Assembly: GCA_015501055.1 (NCBI GenBank)
Contig: JADNYV010000246.1
Location: 1 to 51,128, forward strand
DNA length: 51,128 nucleotides
DNA from: Mucidula mucida
Taxonomy: Eukaryota > Basidiomycota > Agaricomycetes > Agaricales > Physalacriaceae
Reading direction: 5' to 3'
Every line of letters starts with the position of its first letter. Positions within the stretch are counted from its first letter, which is position 1. Below the pieces are notes generated by a model. The model made no database searches. It saw nothing but the letters and a program-made list of their open reading frames with translations, and was not told where the DNA came from. The position numbers and the translations under genes were made by a program. This document shows positions 42,477 through 51,128 of this stretch, in pieces.

Positions 42477-42922
42477 TTCGAAAGAGTGTGACGGTCACGC
42501 ATGCTCTATTTCCGGCGTCTCCCGCTTTTCGCGTTCATCGAGCTCTATAGGCCCTTCTTTCCATGACTGCTTAGGAGAGTGTGTGCCTCGGGAAAGTATG
42601 GGATCCAATTAGTTTTTGACTCTCCTACATCTTGGAACCTGTCTTGGAAACCCCGTCCTGCTATTCGCCTCGCACTTGGAATTTCCTGTCTTCATAATAT
42701 TCACTCCCGAGGAGCTACAAAGTTTCTGGCTATCTCTCAGGTCCTTCTGTACATTTTGCCCCCGTGAATGCCCTGTTCTATTCGGGTCCTCAATATAGAT
42801 CGCGCAATCATTGGCAACGTCTGCCGGATTTCGCGACATCGCGCAATCCCCTTACCAAATTGGCGGCGTAGATATATATGAATGCTCTCCTCTTTTATGC
42901 CCCCTCATACCTTCTACCCGCC
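42477..42922. other. Divergent promoter region, 0.45 kb
   Basis: Lies between the complex I subunit (minus) and the UPF0643 gene (plus). The 10-mer ATCGCGCAAT occurs twice (about 42799 and 42839) and could be a shared regulatory word. ATATATATGA at 42870-42879 lies ~45 bp before the 42923 ATG and overlaps an upstream in-frame ATG at 42878. Regulatory roles are inference. Confidence 0.35.
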
Positions 42923-43749
42923 ATGTCTGTGACATTCACCCACCCACCCCATCCTTCTTCAGAGCTCGCATCTAAACTCAAGCTCTCTCTGAGCGCCAGA
43001 GATCCCCATGAGCTGCCTACCTTTGAACAGAGTCCAACGTCTCGTCATTCTCCTGTCTTATACCTTCCCCCACTCCTCTCGTCTTTACCCCAGCAACTTG
43101 AACCAATACCCATAGACACTCTTACGACGCCACCTCTCGTGACAGAAACACGACTTCCTCACATCGATCCCGCTTCCTTGTCGTTGCACAAGGCCCTCCA
43201 TCACTTTACCCCGAAAGACGCCAACTACGCAGCCATCCCCTACGCGGACGCGTTCAATTGGTCCGAACTCGAGCTACCGGAAGATGATGAACGTGAATGG
43301 TACTGCGTCGTCTTCCGAAGCAAACGGAAAGCCGGTAGTGATGGTGGATGTACGTATCGTTGTTCATAGACCATCCCTAATCACCTAACTCCCGCTTTTA
43401 GCTCTCTACGAAGCAGACAAGAAGGCGCACGAGGAAGCCATCAGGAATGGCGGCGTACGTCTTGCATTTCGCACCGATGAATACCCGTGGCTAATTTTGG
43501 TCTTGGCAGCTTATCTTGTACTGGTACGGGATACCAAACCAAGAAACAGGCATGAACCTCGCGACGTGCATTTGGCAGAGTCGCAAACATGCGATGGCGG
43601 CGAATTCGAGGCCGGACCATATACGGGCGATGAAGCTCGCGGCGGAGGCCTACGAGATATATGCTTTAGAGCGCCATGTTTTGCGCAAGTCTTTGCATTC
43701 ACGTGGAGTGACGATTGAGCCGTTCCAAGGAGGAGATGTAGGTTGGTGA
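42923..43749 (+). CDS. UPF0643 family protein, 3 exons
   Basis: Exons: 42923-43349, 43402-43454 and 43510-43749, giving 239 aa; phases close. Landmarks: NWSELELPEDDEREWYCVVF, FRSKRKAGSDG, LYEADKKAHEEAIRNGGLIL, YWYGIPNQETGMNLATCIWQ, SRKHAMAANSRPDHIRAMKL and AAEAYEIYALERHVLRKS. These match the uncharacterised fungal UPF0643 family. The biochemical role is unknown. An upstream in-frame ATG (42878) would add MNALLFYAPSYLLPA, a short hydrophobic leader; 42923 is preferred because the conserved text starts later and the upstream sequence is TATA-like. Confidence 0.88.
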
Positions 43750-44048
43750 GGCGTCGAGTCTGGACGATGCTCTTGACGGACTGTACTTGTTATTTATTCT
43801 GTGTATACCTTGCTGTCGTGCTTTGTTCAAACTTAGCGATTATCAATAATTCACATACAACTGAATCTTAACCTTTACATACTTGTAGAAACATGATTGC
43901 AAACTTTGACGAAAGAGTTCATGAATTACTTGCGTAGTGAATCTGTTAGCGAGCGGTTGAACCGACAATCGCTGGGATGCCAAAACGAAGCCAGGCGGTC
44001 GCAATAATGAAAGTACCAGTTATGTAAGCGGGCATTTTCGTGCCCATC

Positions 44049-44489
44049 ATGCAGTCCGCCTCGTTCGTTCAGCGGCGGTTCGTCTCGACGTCGCCCTATG
44101 GTCGGACACACGTCTGGAAGCGCCGGGACCCCATTATCCCCAACCCCGTCGTCCCAAAATTCCCGCAGCGCGTTATTCTCTCCAACGGCGCCTCGTTCAC
44201 CCATTTCACCACGTCGCCGCGCTCCCTGTTGCGTCTCACGCGCGACACGACAAATAATCCGATATGGAACACATATCTCTGGGCCGATGAGGGCGCCATG
44301 GAGGACGAGGCCAACACCACAGGCCGTCTCGGACGGTTCAATAGGCGATTCGAGGGTGTCGGTGGTGTGAGCAAGGGCGGCGAGAGAACAGTGGAATGGA
44401 TGTCTGGCGCAAGCAGTGAGAGCGAAGGCGAATTGGTGGATCCCAGTCTGTACATCAAGAAGAAGGAAAAACACGGTCGTAGGAAGTAG
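44049..44489 (+). CDS. MRPL36: Mitochondrial ribosomal protein bL31m
   Basis: Single exon, 146 aa from the ATG at 44049 (the frame is open upstream only from GTG 44040). It opens with a presequence-like [18 protein letters not shown]. The conserved core is [20 protein letters not shown] and [12 protein letters not shown], typical of fungal mitochondrial bL31 (yeast Mrpl36), a large-subunit protein near the inter-subunit bridges. The C-terminal third is basic and ends [10 protein letters not shown]. It lies 160 bp upstream of SDH5 on the same strand. Confidence 0.88.
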   Translation: MQSASFVQRRFVSTSPYGRTHVWKRRDPIIPNPVVPKFPQRVILSNGASFTHFTTSPRSLLRLTRDTTNNPIWNTYLWADEGAMEDEANTTGRLGRFNRRFEGVGGVSKGGERTVEWMSGASSESEGELVDPSLYIKKKEKHGRRK

Positions 44490-44649
44490 TTCTAGTTACA
44501 GTACGTTTTTCACCTTTGCTCGACCTTGTTGCCCGTCTTACGCCTCTGCAGTTCTACGCTACTCGATAATACTCACTTCATTTTGCCTTACATATCCTCC
44601 AAATCTCGAAATCAAGCCTAAACAGCGATCTTGCTCTCTTACCATCACC

Positions 44650-45161
44650 ATGTCAGCCCTTCAGCGCGTCGTCCGGCTCTCCTCCCGGTCCTTCCGCCTT
44701 TTCTCGTCGACTGCCGTGTCGCGCGCAGACCCATGGCCTCTACCGCATACACCTGAGCACATGGCCAACACCACCACGCCTGCCGACTTGGCTCCCCCCG
44801 CCCCGCTCCCCAGACTAAACGAGTCCATCGACGTCATGCGTGCCAGGCTCGTCTACCAGTCCCGCAAACGCGGTACTTTGGAGAGCGATCTCTTGCTCAG
44901 TACTTTTGCGCGAGACAATCTGTCAACGATGAGTGAGACGGAGCTGAAGGAGTATGACAAAGTGAGCCGATCTCCCTTGTCACCGATTAGACATGTTCAT
45001 ATTTCTTACAGATGCTCGACGAGCCGGACTGGGATATATACTACTGGGCGACGGGAAAACGTGCGCCGCCTGAGCGTTGGTCGAACTCTCCCATTCTTGA
45101 GAAGCTGAGGGTTCACGCGAAGAATGAGGGTAAGGTCGTCCGAATGATGCCCGCGTTGTAA
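44650..45161 (+). CDS. SDH5: Succinate dehydrogenase assembly factor 2, 2 exons
   Basis: Exons: 44650-44961 and 45012-45161, giving 153 aa, phase 0. A mitochondrial presequence rich in Arg/Ser ([19 protein letters not shown]) leads to the conserved domain: [59 protein letters not shown]. These are signature features of SDH5/SDHAF2, which promotes covalent FAD attachment to the flavoprotein subunit of complex II in the matrix. Length and domain order are normal. It ends [10 protein letters not shown]. Confidence 0.95.
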
Positions 45162-45830
45162 AAAGTATCATACGCTCAACGAGGAAACGTGACTAATCGG
45201 TGTCATACTTTGACTGCTGTTTGAACGTCAAGGAATCGCTCCCCCACTCCAGATGAACCATAAGCAGCATCGGAGCTTAACAGACAACAGGCTGGGTGAA
45301 ATTTACAGTTGCTTCGCCCTCGAGAGCGGTAAAAATCAGTAGAATGAAGTCATCAAAGCCCCAGCGACAAGGTCTCCGTATCGTGGAATGAAATGATCAC
45401 TTTCAATGAGATCATCTAGACAGTAAGTTTAGACTAGTTTTGTTGCCAACGTGCTTGAAGCCTTCAGTTTCTTAAAAGGAACGACATATTGTGTTTAAGT
45501 GATGAGCATTGCGCCACATTGTTGGAGATGCAAGTGTTCTATCGAGCGCTCTACAGGTAGGTTGCAGAGCTGATTGGAAAGGCGGGGCCATGACATAAAT
45601 TTGATGATAATGGATACAAATCCGTCCGACGCAGGCTTGTATGTTGTTTTTCTTCAATCAGTCATTGTTACTGACGCGTCTCTTGGTAGATTTGATGTCT
45701 TCTGTGGTAAAAACGATTCCAGTGTACGCTATCGGGGACATGTCATTGATGAGATGAGATGTGTTGATCTGCGGTAGCGACGAGGCGGCAAGTTACGCAG
45801 CCCCGATACTGCAAGGACTTTGCATCACAC
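45162..45830. other. Convergent intergenic region, 0.67 kb
   Basis: Between the SDH5 3' end (plus) and the NLR 3' end (minus). Short open frames on both strands (for example 45657-45472 minus) show no domain or splice partner. The 3' end of the NLR could include another intron here, but its stop at 45831 is plausible as is. Nothing else seen. Confidence 0.35.
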
Positions 45831-48800
45831 TCAAGAAACAAAAATCCAGCGACCTGCTATATATACATAGGTATGGATGACAATATTGAAGTCAAGGGGT
45901 ATAGCACTTATGCCAGTCTTCACCAATATAACAGTCTCGAACGAGACCGAGCAATATCCCTTCTCCCACATAATCATTTCGGCCTCCGGCGTGAGGAGCG
46001 ATGGGTGCAGCTCAGGAGAAAGCCACATCATCCGAAGCGCATCGCTGTGCGACCAAATCCAACCATCAGAATCGACGTGCCATGACGGAGGATCCTCGAA
46101 GTTGTTCCACACGCGAACCGACTTGTCATCCGAACCAGACACAATACGTGTCCCATCTGGGGAAAAGGCCACAGAGTTGACCGAACCGGTATGTCCACGA
46201 AGTACTCTCACTGTACCCGTGGTGGCATCCCAGACTCGAATAGACTTATCGCTTAGCCCAGCCACAATTTGTGGATGTCCAACTCTTGGAGAGAAAGCAA
46301 CAGAAAGGGGTTCGACATTTGCGCCGAGGTGAATCTCCTCCAAACGTACGCCGGTCTTCGCATCCCATAATGTGATAAATCCATCCCATGACCCAGAGAC
46401 AATTTTCTCACCACTAACAGAGACTGCTACACTTTCGACTCCCCTTCTGTCGCCTGTAAGGACTGTCACCTCTGCCTTCTGCATATCCCATATCCGGATA
46501 TTAGGAACCTTCGTCGAACCAACGACAAGGCGGAAACCGTCAGGGAAGAAAGCGACAGATGTGATAGGTTTCTTGTGGCACTGGAAATGTCCGAGTTGCT
46601 CTCCCGTCCTCGTATTCCAGACGATCAAGGATCCAGTGTCTAGGCCAGCTATTAAACGAGTACTGTCAGGAGAAAATGAGAGGCATGTCACTTCCTCGCT
46701 GACGTTATCTTTTGTCAACAGCTTTCCGGATGCCGTGTCCAGAATGAGAATGTCAAAGGGCTGATAATCACCATATCTCGCGCACGCTAGTGTACCATCC
46801 CTGGAAAGTGCTAGGTTCTGAAGGCCGAATTTATGCTCACGATGATTCGCCGCATCATTAGACGCTTTGAGCTGTTGACCTGTCGTCACGTCCCATGTTC
46901 GAATCGTGTTGTCCCGAGAAGATGAAATGACATGTTCGCCATCGGAAGAAAACCTTACACAGACGACTTTGTCTGTGTGGCCATTCAGCTTTGTTGATCG
47001 TTTGCCTCCTGTCATATTCCAAACATGGATAGAATTTGCATCTGCACATGCAATCCGAGTACCGTCATGGGAGAACGTCGCAGACACAACAGGTTTGGTA
47101 AGCCCAGTGAGCTCGTATAGCAACTGTTCCTTTGTGAAGATGGAGACCTCCATCCCATTAGATGCCACTAATCTTACGAATTGCAACTGCAAGAAAGCTG
47201 GAAGGTCCGAGACCCACTCCATATCTGTGATGTCGAAGACTTGAATCGAGTAGTTTTCTGAGCCCACAATGATTTTTCGCCCATCATGAGAAAATGCAAA
47301 AGGCCGGATAGCATAGCCACTGAAGTGCTTCACCGGTTTATCGATAGATGCATCCCAGATACATACTGACTGATTTCGTTCAGCCGATATGATCTGCGGA
47401 CTGCAGGGGGAAAACATTACAGCCTGAACTCTGCTACCGTGGCCGGTGAACTTCTTCACTTGCCGACCCGTTTTCACATCCCAAATCCGCACAGTCTTGT
47501 CTTCTGAGCCCGAGACAACCTGCGTGTCGTCAGGCGAAAAAGCCACGCATCCAACTGGTCTGGTGTGGCCATACATTTGCTTAGGCTGGTCACCGAATGC
47601 CGATTCTCGAGCCCATATGCATACAGACCCGTCCTCGGAACCGGAGACAATGTAGCGAGCATCATGAGAAAATGCTACGGCCTCAATGTTCCCGACATGT
47701 CCTGCTAGTACTCTCAATTGTTTGCCGTTCGACACATCCCAAATATAGATGAACATATCTGTGGCAGTAACGATGTACGCGCCATCATCAGAAAAAGACA
47801 TAGGTGCCGCGCGCATGGATAGGCTACTTAGTTGAGGAGGGCCCACCAGCTTCTGCAGTAGTTCGCCTGTGGTAGAATCCCATATCTCCAAGTTGGTAGT
47901 ATAAGTCCAGCCCGCAAGAATCTTCAAGTCATCAGGCGAAAAGGCAACAAAATTTGCAGGAGTCGGAATGGTAATGAGTGATGCAATGCCAACGGGCGAG
48001 GGCGTATACAAAGGCAAGTGTTTGAAGCGAGGTTTCCATATTTTGGAGATGGATGTTGAGGAGCTCCACGTACTGAGACAAGAGGTATAAAGGTGGGGCG
48101 TTGATTGGGATGCGGGACTTCCTGTGAATGATGTGGCGAAATTGGCAGCATCATCAATCAATGCAGATAAGTCACTTTCAGCTTTGGTTCAGGATGAATA
48201 TTAGATATCAGCAAACAACGGGAAGGGCAGCGAACCTTCTAACTGAAGCCATCTGCGGGCAAGTCTGAAGAGAGGAAAACAGCGTGCTTTAGATCCAATA
48301 AGATTCATTGCTTCGAGCCAAAATAAGGAAACATTTGTCAAGAAGGCTTTGAGCTCGTCATACAAGGAAGACCTGTCAGTCTGTCCCGCTGCGAGCAGAT
48401 GCTCGCTCCAATGGCGGGCCGCGTACTGCAGCGCGGGACGTATGTGTGTCCGGACAAGGTCCAGAAGATTGAGAACCTCGCGATCTAGCATCGAGGAGGA
48501 TGGGAGACGGCAAATATTGAAGCATAGCTCAGATCCCATGATTCGAAAGCAACAGTGTGCGAGATGCGCGTCGAAGATAGGCTTGTCGCAAAACACTTCA
48601 AGTTCTCGCGATATTGGTTTGGTGAATGGCAGTAAAGCGGTGAATCGCGATCTCTGAGCATCCAGTATGAACTCGGGAAAGGAAGCGTGGTAGCATGATA
48701 TAAGACGATCTAGTGGTGACACATAGAGAACGGAATGGAGGGAGTTGATACATGCCGTCGTGGTGCCTTCATCCAACGAGAGAAGTTGAGCAATCACAGG

Positions 48801-50802
48801 GACGGAAATGAGCTCCTGAGCGCATACAACGAAATGGAGAATGTTGAGACGGCGACGAAGGAATTTTGTGTCAGCCTCACGAAAAGCTACCGCCAAGATC
48901 TGCTGGTAAAGTTCGTCAAGACCCGAGGGACTTCCGGGCTTTAGTAGCTCCTGCAGTTTTGCTTGCTGCTCAAACTGTGATAGTGGATAATCCGGAGGTG
49001 ATATGAACCTGACGGCGGTCGCAGCGAAGATGAACAGTCCGTCTGCACGGAGTGTCAGTTGTGTGCGGTCATCGGGGTCCACGCCAGGAAGCTGCTCGGC
49101 GAGAAACTTCGCGATATCTTCCTGAACGCCAGCCTTTGGAACCTCGTGCAGACGAATCATGTCTGCAGAAAGTCGATTGGAGTCAAAGAGCTTGACAATT
49201 TCAGGCTCGACACGACTTGTAACCAGAAACTTAATTCCTGTCAAGTGCTGGTCCCCAATGACGAGAAACAAATTTTTCAAGAATTCCACGCCGTTATTGC
49301 ACTCGTCAAGAGCATCTATAACAACCACTGGTGCGGGTAGACCATTCCGTCCAGGAAGAGACGCGGACCACGGCCGGACAAGGAGGCCGTCGATCTGCTC
49401 CGGGATCCGAGCCTGCGGGAGTACTGAGTCTCGTTGTAGGACGGGCACGAGCTCATTTGCATATGAACGGAATAGTTCTGCGAGGTTTCGACAGATGGTT
49501 GGAACAATGAGTCTTGAGTCTCTGCTGCTGAGCTGGCGAGAGCAGAAGAAAGAGGACACAGGAAGTCGTTTTTCATCGTACAAATGCCGGCAGATGGTGT
49601 AGGCGATTGTGGTTTTGCCGGTTCCTGCGAGGCCAGTGAGCCAGAATATAGACGGAGAGTCCGCGTCATCGGCTCGAGCCCAAGACATGATCTTGTCGAG
49701 GATCTCAACTCGAGTGCCGGGTGTGCATAGACCACGCAACACGGCGTCACTCTGAATATCAGCACGGAACGATGCCTCGTTTGACCAGGGAAGTTTATTG
49801 CTGATGACCTCCTATATAGCGATCAGGAGGGTTTTAAGAGGACGCCACGGAAACAGACCATAAGTATATCTCGCACGTTCCCTTCAATATCTAGACTGAT
49901 TTCAAACTACGATACAGATTATGATCGGACTGCCGTGTCATACACTAAAAACACACCTGAAATGCGCGTAACACTTCCTCTATCTTCTGGTATGCGGAGA
50001 CAAGCTGTCCTGCATCGGCAGCATTCTCAGCTAACCTCACTAGAAATCCACGATCTTGAAGACTGCTGATTTCCTCCATGATCTCAATTAGATTCCTGTG
50101 AATCATCAGCAACAAGTCACGCCATTATGAGTCGTGTATACCTCTCCAGCTTCACCATCCTTGCATCAGTGTCTTTTGAAGTGCTTTGCCATTCCACCCG
50201 CTTTGCAACCAACGTCGCTAAAAGCGCATCAATGCTTTGTATCACTTTCTCCATCGCTTCGGAGTTAGCAGCAGTCCTCTGAATGAAAAGTAAGATGCCA
50301 GTCCAGGCTGAGAAGGGAGTAAACGTACCTGGTACGCGTCGACACAAGCAAGCAACCCCCCAATGACAGATTTCAACGGTACGAACACGTCCGATGCCTC
50401 CTTTACGACCTTCAAGGCCTCGTGTAGTCCGCGGAATACCGTCCCTGTAGACAAGTTCAGAGATATTGGGATATAGTGACGATTGAACTAGCCTGAAGTT
50501 GTAGTCTTAGCCGCAATGGGAAAATTTTCGTTTTCCGTGGAGGTGCTCCCTACAACAGCAGTGTCGCTGGCACTAATAGAACCTGTGGCCTGCCATACAT
50601 CGGTAGCAAGTTCGTTCTGTGCAGAGTTGTCCTTTGCTGAAATGGTGCTGGTTACGACGCTGAGAGCATCACAAGCTTGAGGAAGGTCGCGGTCGCAATC
50701 GTTCCCTGATACGGATGGGCTATGTTCAGCAACATCATTGCCGCGCTGTTTCTTGCGATGTACCAGACGCGGAAACCGTTGCAACCAGTATTTCAAGGGC
50801 AT
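45831..50802 (-). CDS. NLR-type receptor: helical N-terminus, NACHT NTPase and 14 WD40 repeats; 6 exons
   Basis: Exons: 50802-50493, 50329-50444 (read on minus), 50278-50142, 50095-49957, 49811-48236 and 48181-45831, giving 1542 aa; all phases close. Residues 1-103 are polar and unrecognised. A helical region follows (VFRGLHEALKVVKEASDVFV; MEKVIQSIDALLATLVAKRV). NACHT: Walker A WLTGLAGTGKTTIAYTICRH, Walker B VVVIDALDECNNGVEF, sensor GIKFLVTSRVEPEI. The C-terminal ~700 aa hold 14 WD40 repeats, enough for two seven-bladed propellers (YGHTRPVGCVAFSPDDTQVV; RGHTGSVNSVAFSPDGTRIV). Fungal NLRs of this build sense non-self or heterokaryon incompatibility cues and oligomerise through NACHT. No HeLo, patatin or other executor domain is recognised. 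Exon 1-2 splicing needs a GC donor (50492-50491). The repeats are diverged, unlike the near-identical repeats of fast-evolving HNWD genes. Confidence 0.92.
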
Positions 50803-51128
50803 GTCGTGGTAGGAGGTAGAGGGTTGAGAAAGATATTCCGGTTAGCACATGCCTGTGTGGGTCCACCAATATCCCGTGGGAAAGGCTGGAGAACAGTTGC
50901 ACCAATAATGGTTCACTTAGTGTGATTCCGGGAGAGCTTCACGAGCGAGGCGCAATGCACATCTTGATTGTGTCGTAAGCGAGATAACAATCGGGTGGGA
51001 AAGCATCTCAGGGTTCAAGGTCCTTCGAAATCCCTTCGACGTTGAGCTCGGAGAGCTCAAAGTCGCTGGAGTGAGACTGATTTTCTTGCGTGGCACATTA
51101 TCGCCTCGCACCTCATAAGATAACCAGG
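50803..51128. other. Window edge upstream of the NLR
   Basis: On the minus strand the frame 51111-50917 is open (SSPSSTSKGFRRTLNPEML). Another frame in the same place reads SSDFELSELNVEGISKDLEP before a stop, which resembles the opening of the N-terminal C2-like domains found on some basidiomycete NLRs. It may be an upstream exon of the NLR or of a separate gene cut by the window edge; neither joins cleanly to the ATG at 50802. A small plus-strand frame (50722-50925) is a shadow. Confidence 0.3.

Noticed and set aside
45831..48161. WD40 protein as a separate gene
   Set aside because: That frame begins only with TTG; an intron (48235-48182) joins it in phase to the NACHT exon, giving a single NLR.
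1..51128. tRNA, rRNA, CRISPR arrays, bacterial-type operons, origins or attachment sites
   Set aside because: None recognised on either strand; the gene structure is that of eukaryotic nuclear DNA. A covariance-model scan would be needed to exclude small RNAs.

Overview
The window is nuclear DNA of a filamentous fungus, most likely a mushroom-forming basidiomycete (Agaricomycetes). The evidence is very dense short introns (mostly 45-60 nt, several with 7-25 nt micro-exons between them), F-box relatives in tandem, a NACHT-WD40 NLR-type receptor, a secreted cysteine-rich glycopeptide-type protein, a subtilisin-propeptide-like I9 inhibitor and a membrane-anchored GH5 glucanase. No plasmid, phage, rRNA, tRNA or CRISPR signal was seen. 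Gene models below were built by hand: donor and acceptor sites were chosen so that codon phase closes across every junction and the joined protein matches the remembered family pattern. No database or RNA evidence was available.

Layout, left to right. 1-2.9 kb: F-box-like genes, the first cut by the window edge and frameshifted, then a decayed unknown gene. 3.8-6.6 kb: an ataxin-3 deubiquitinase and a small membrane protein. 6.8-10.0 kb: YSH1 (mRNA 3'-end endonuclease, 11 exons), divergent from a small basic protein across only 63 bp. 10.5-17.2 kb: a membrane-anchored GH5 exo-beta-1,3-glucanase and a large low-complexity protein. 17.9-22.7 kb: a secreted glycopeptide gene of 8 exons, a ~1 kb spacer with a ~127-bp direct repeat, and a 16-exon YtcJ-type amidohydrolase. 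23.2-25.3 kb: an SF1 helicase fused to a PD-(D/E)XK-like nuclease, broken by three one-base indels. 25.4-32.5 kb: a MAG1-type DNA glycosylase, an MFS sugar transporter, a 76-aa I9 proteinase inhibitor and a TDT/Mae1-Ssu1-type transporter. 32.7-36.5 kb: a conserved unknown protein and an ETHE1-like persulfide dioxygenase. 37.1-42.5 kb: a type II PI 4-kinase (LSB6, 17 exons), a CUS2/Tat-SF1 splicing factor with four one-base deletions, and a complex I accessory subunit. 42.9-45.2 kb: a UPF0643 protein, mitoribosomal bL31m and SDH assembly factor 2. 45.8-50.8 kb: an NLR with a NACHT domain and 14 WD40 repeats.

Three themes stand out. Five introns can only be removed with GC-AG borders. Four introns are multiples of three without an in-frame stop, so they are invisible to ORF-based calling. 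Single-base indels concentrate in CUS2 and the helicase-nuclease, which points either to local assembly error or to real gene decay. Functionally, ETHE1, the complex I subunit, bL31m and SDH5 form a loose group of nuclear-encoded mitochondrial genes between 35 and 45 kb. The NLR, helicase-nuclease and secreted proteins are the accessory, faster-evolving content.
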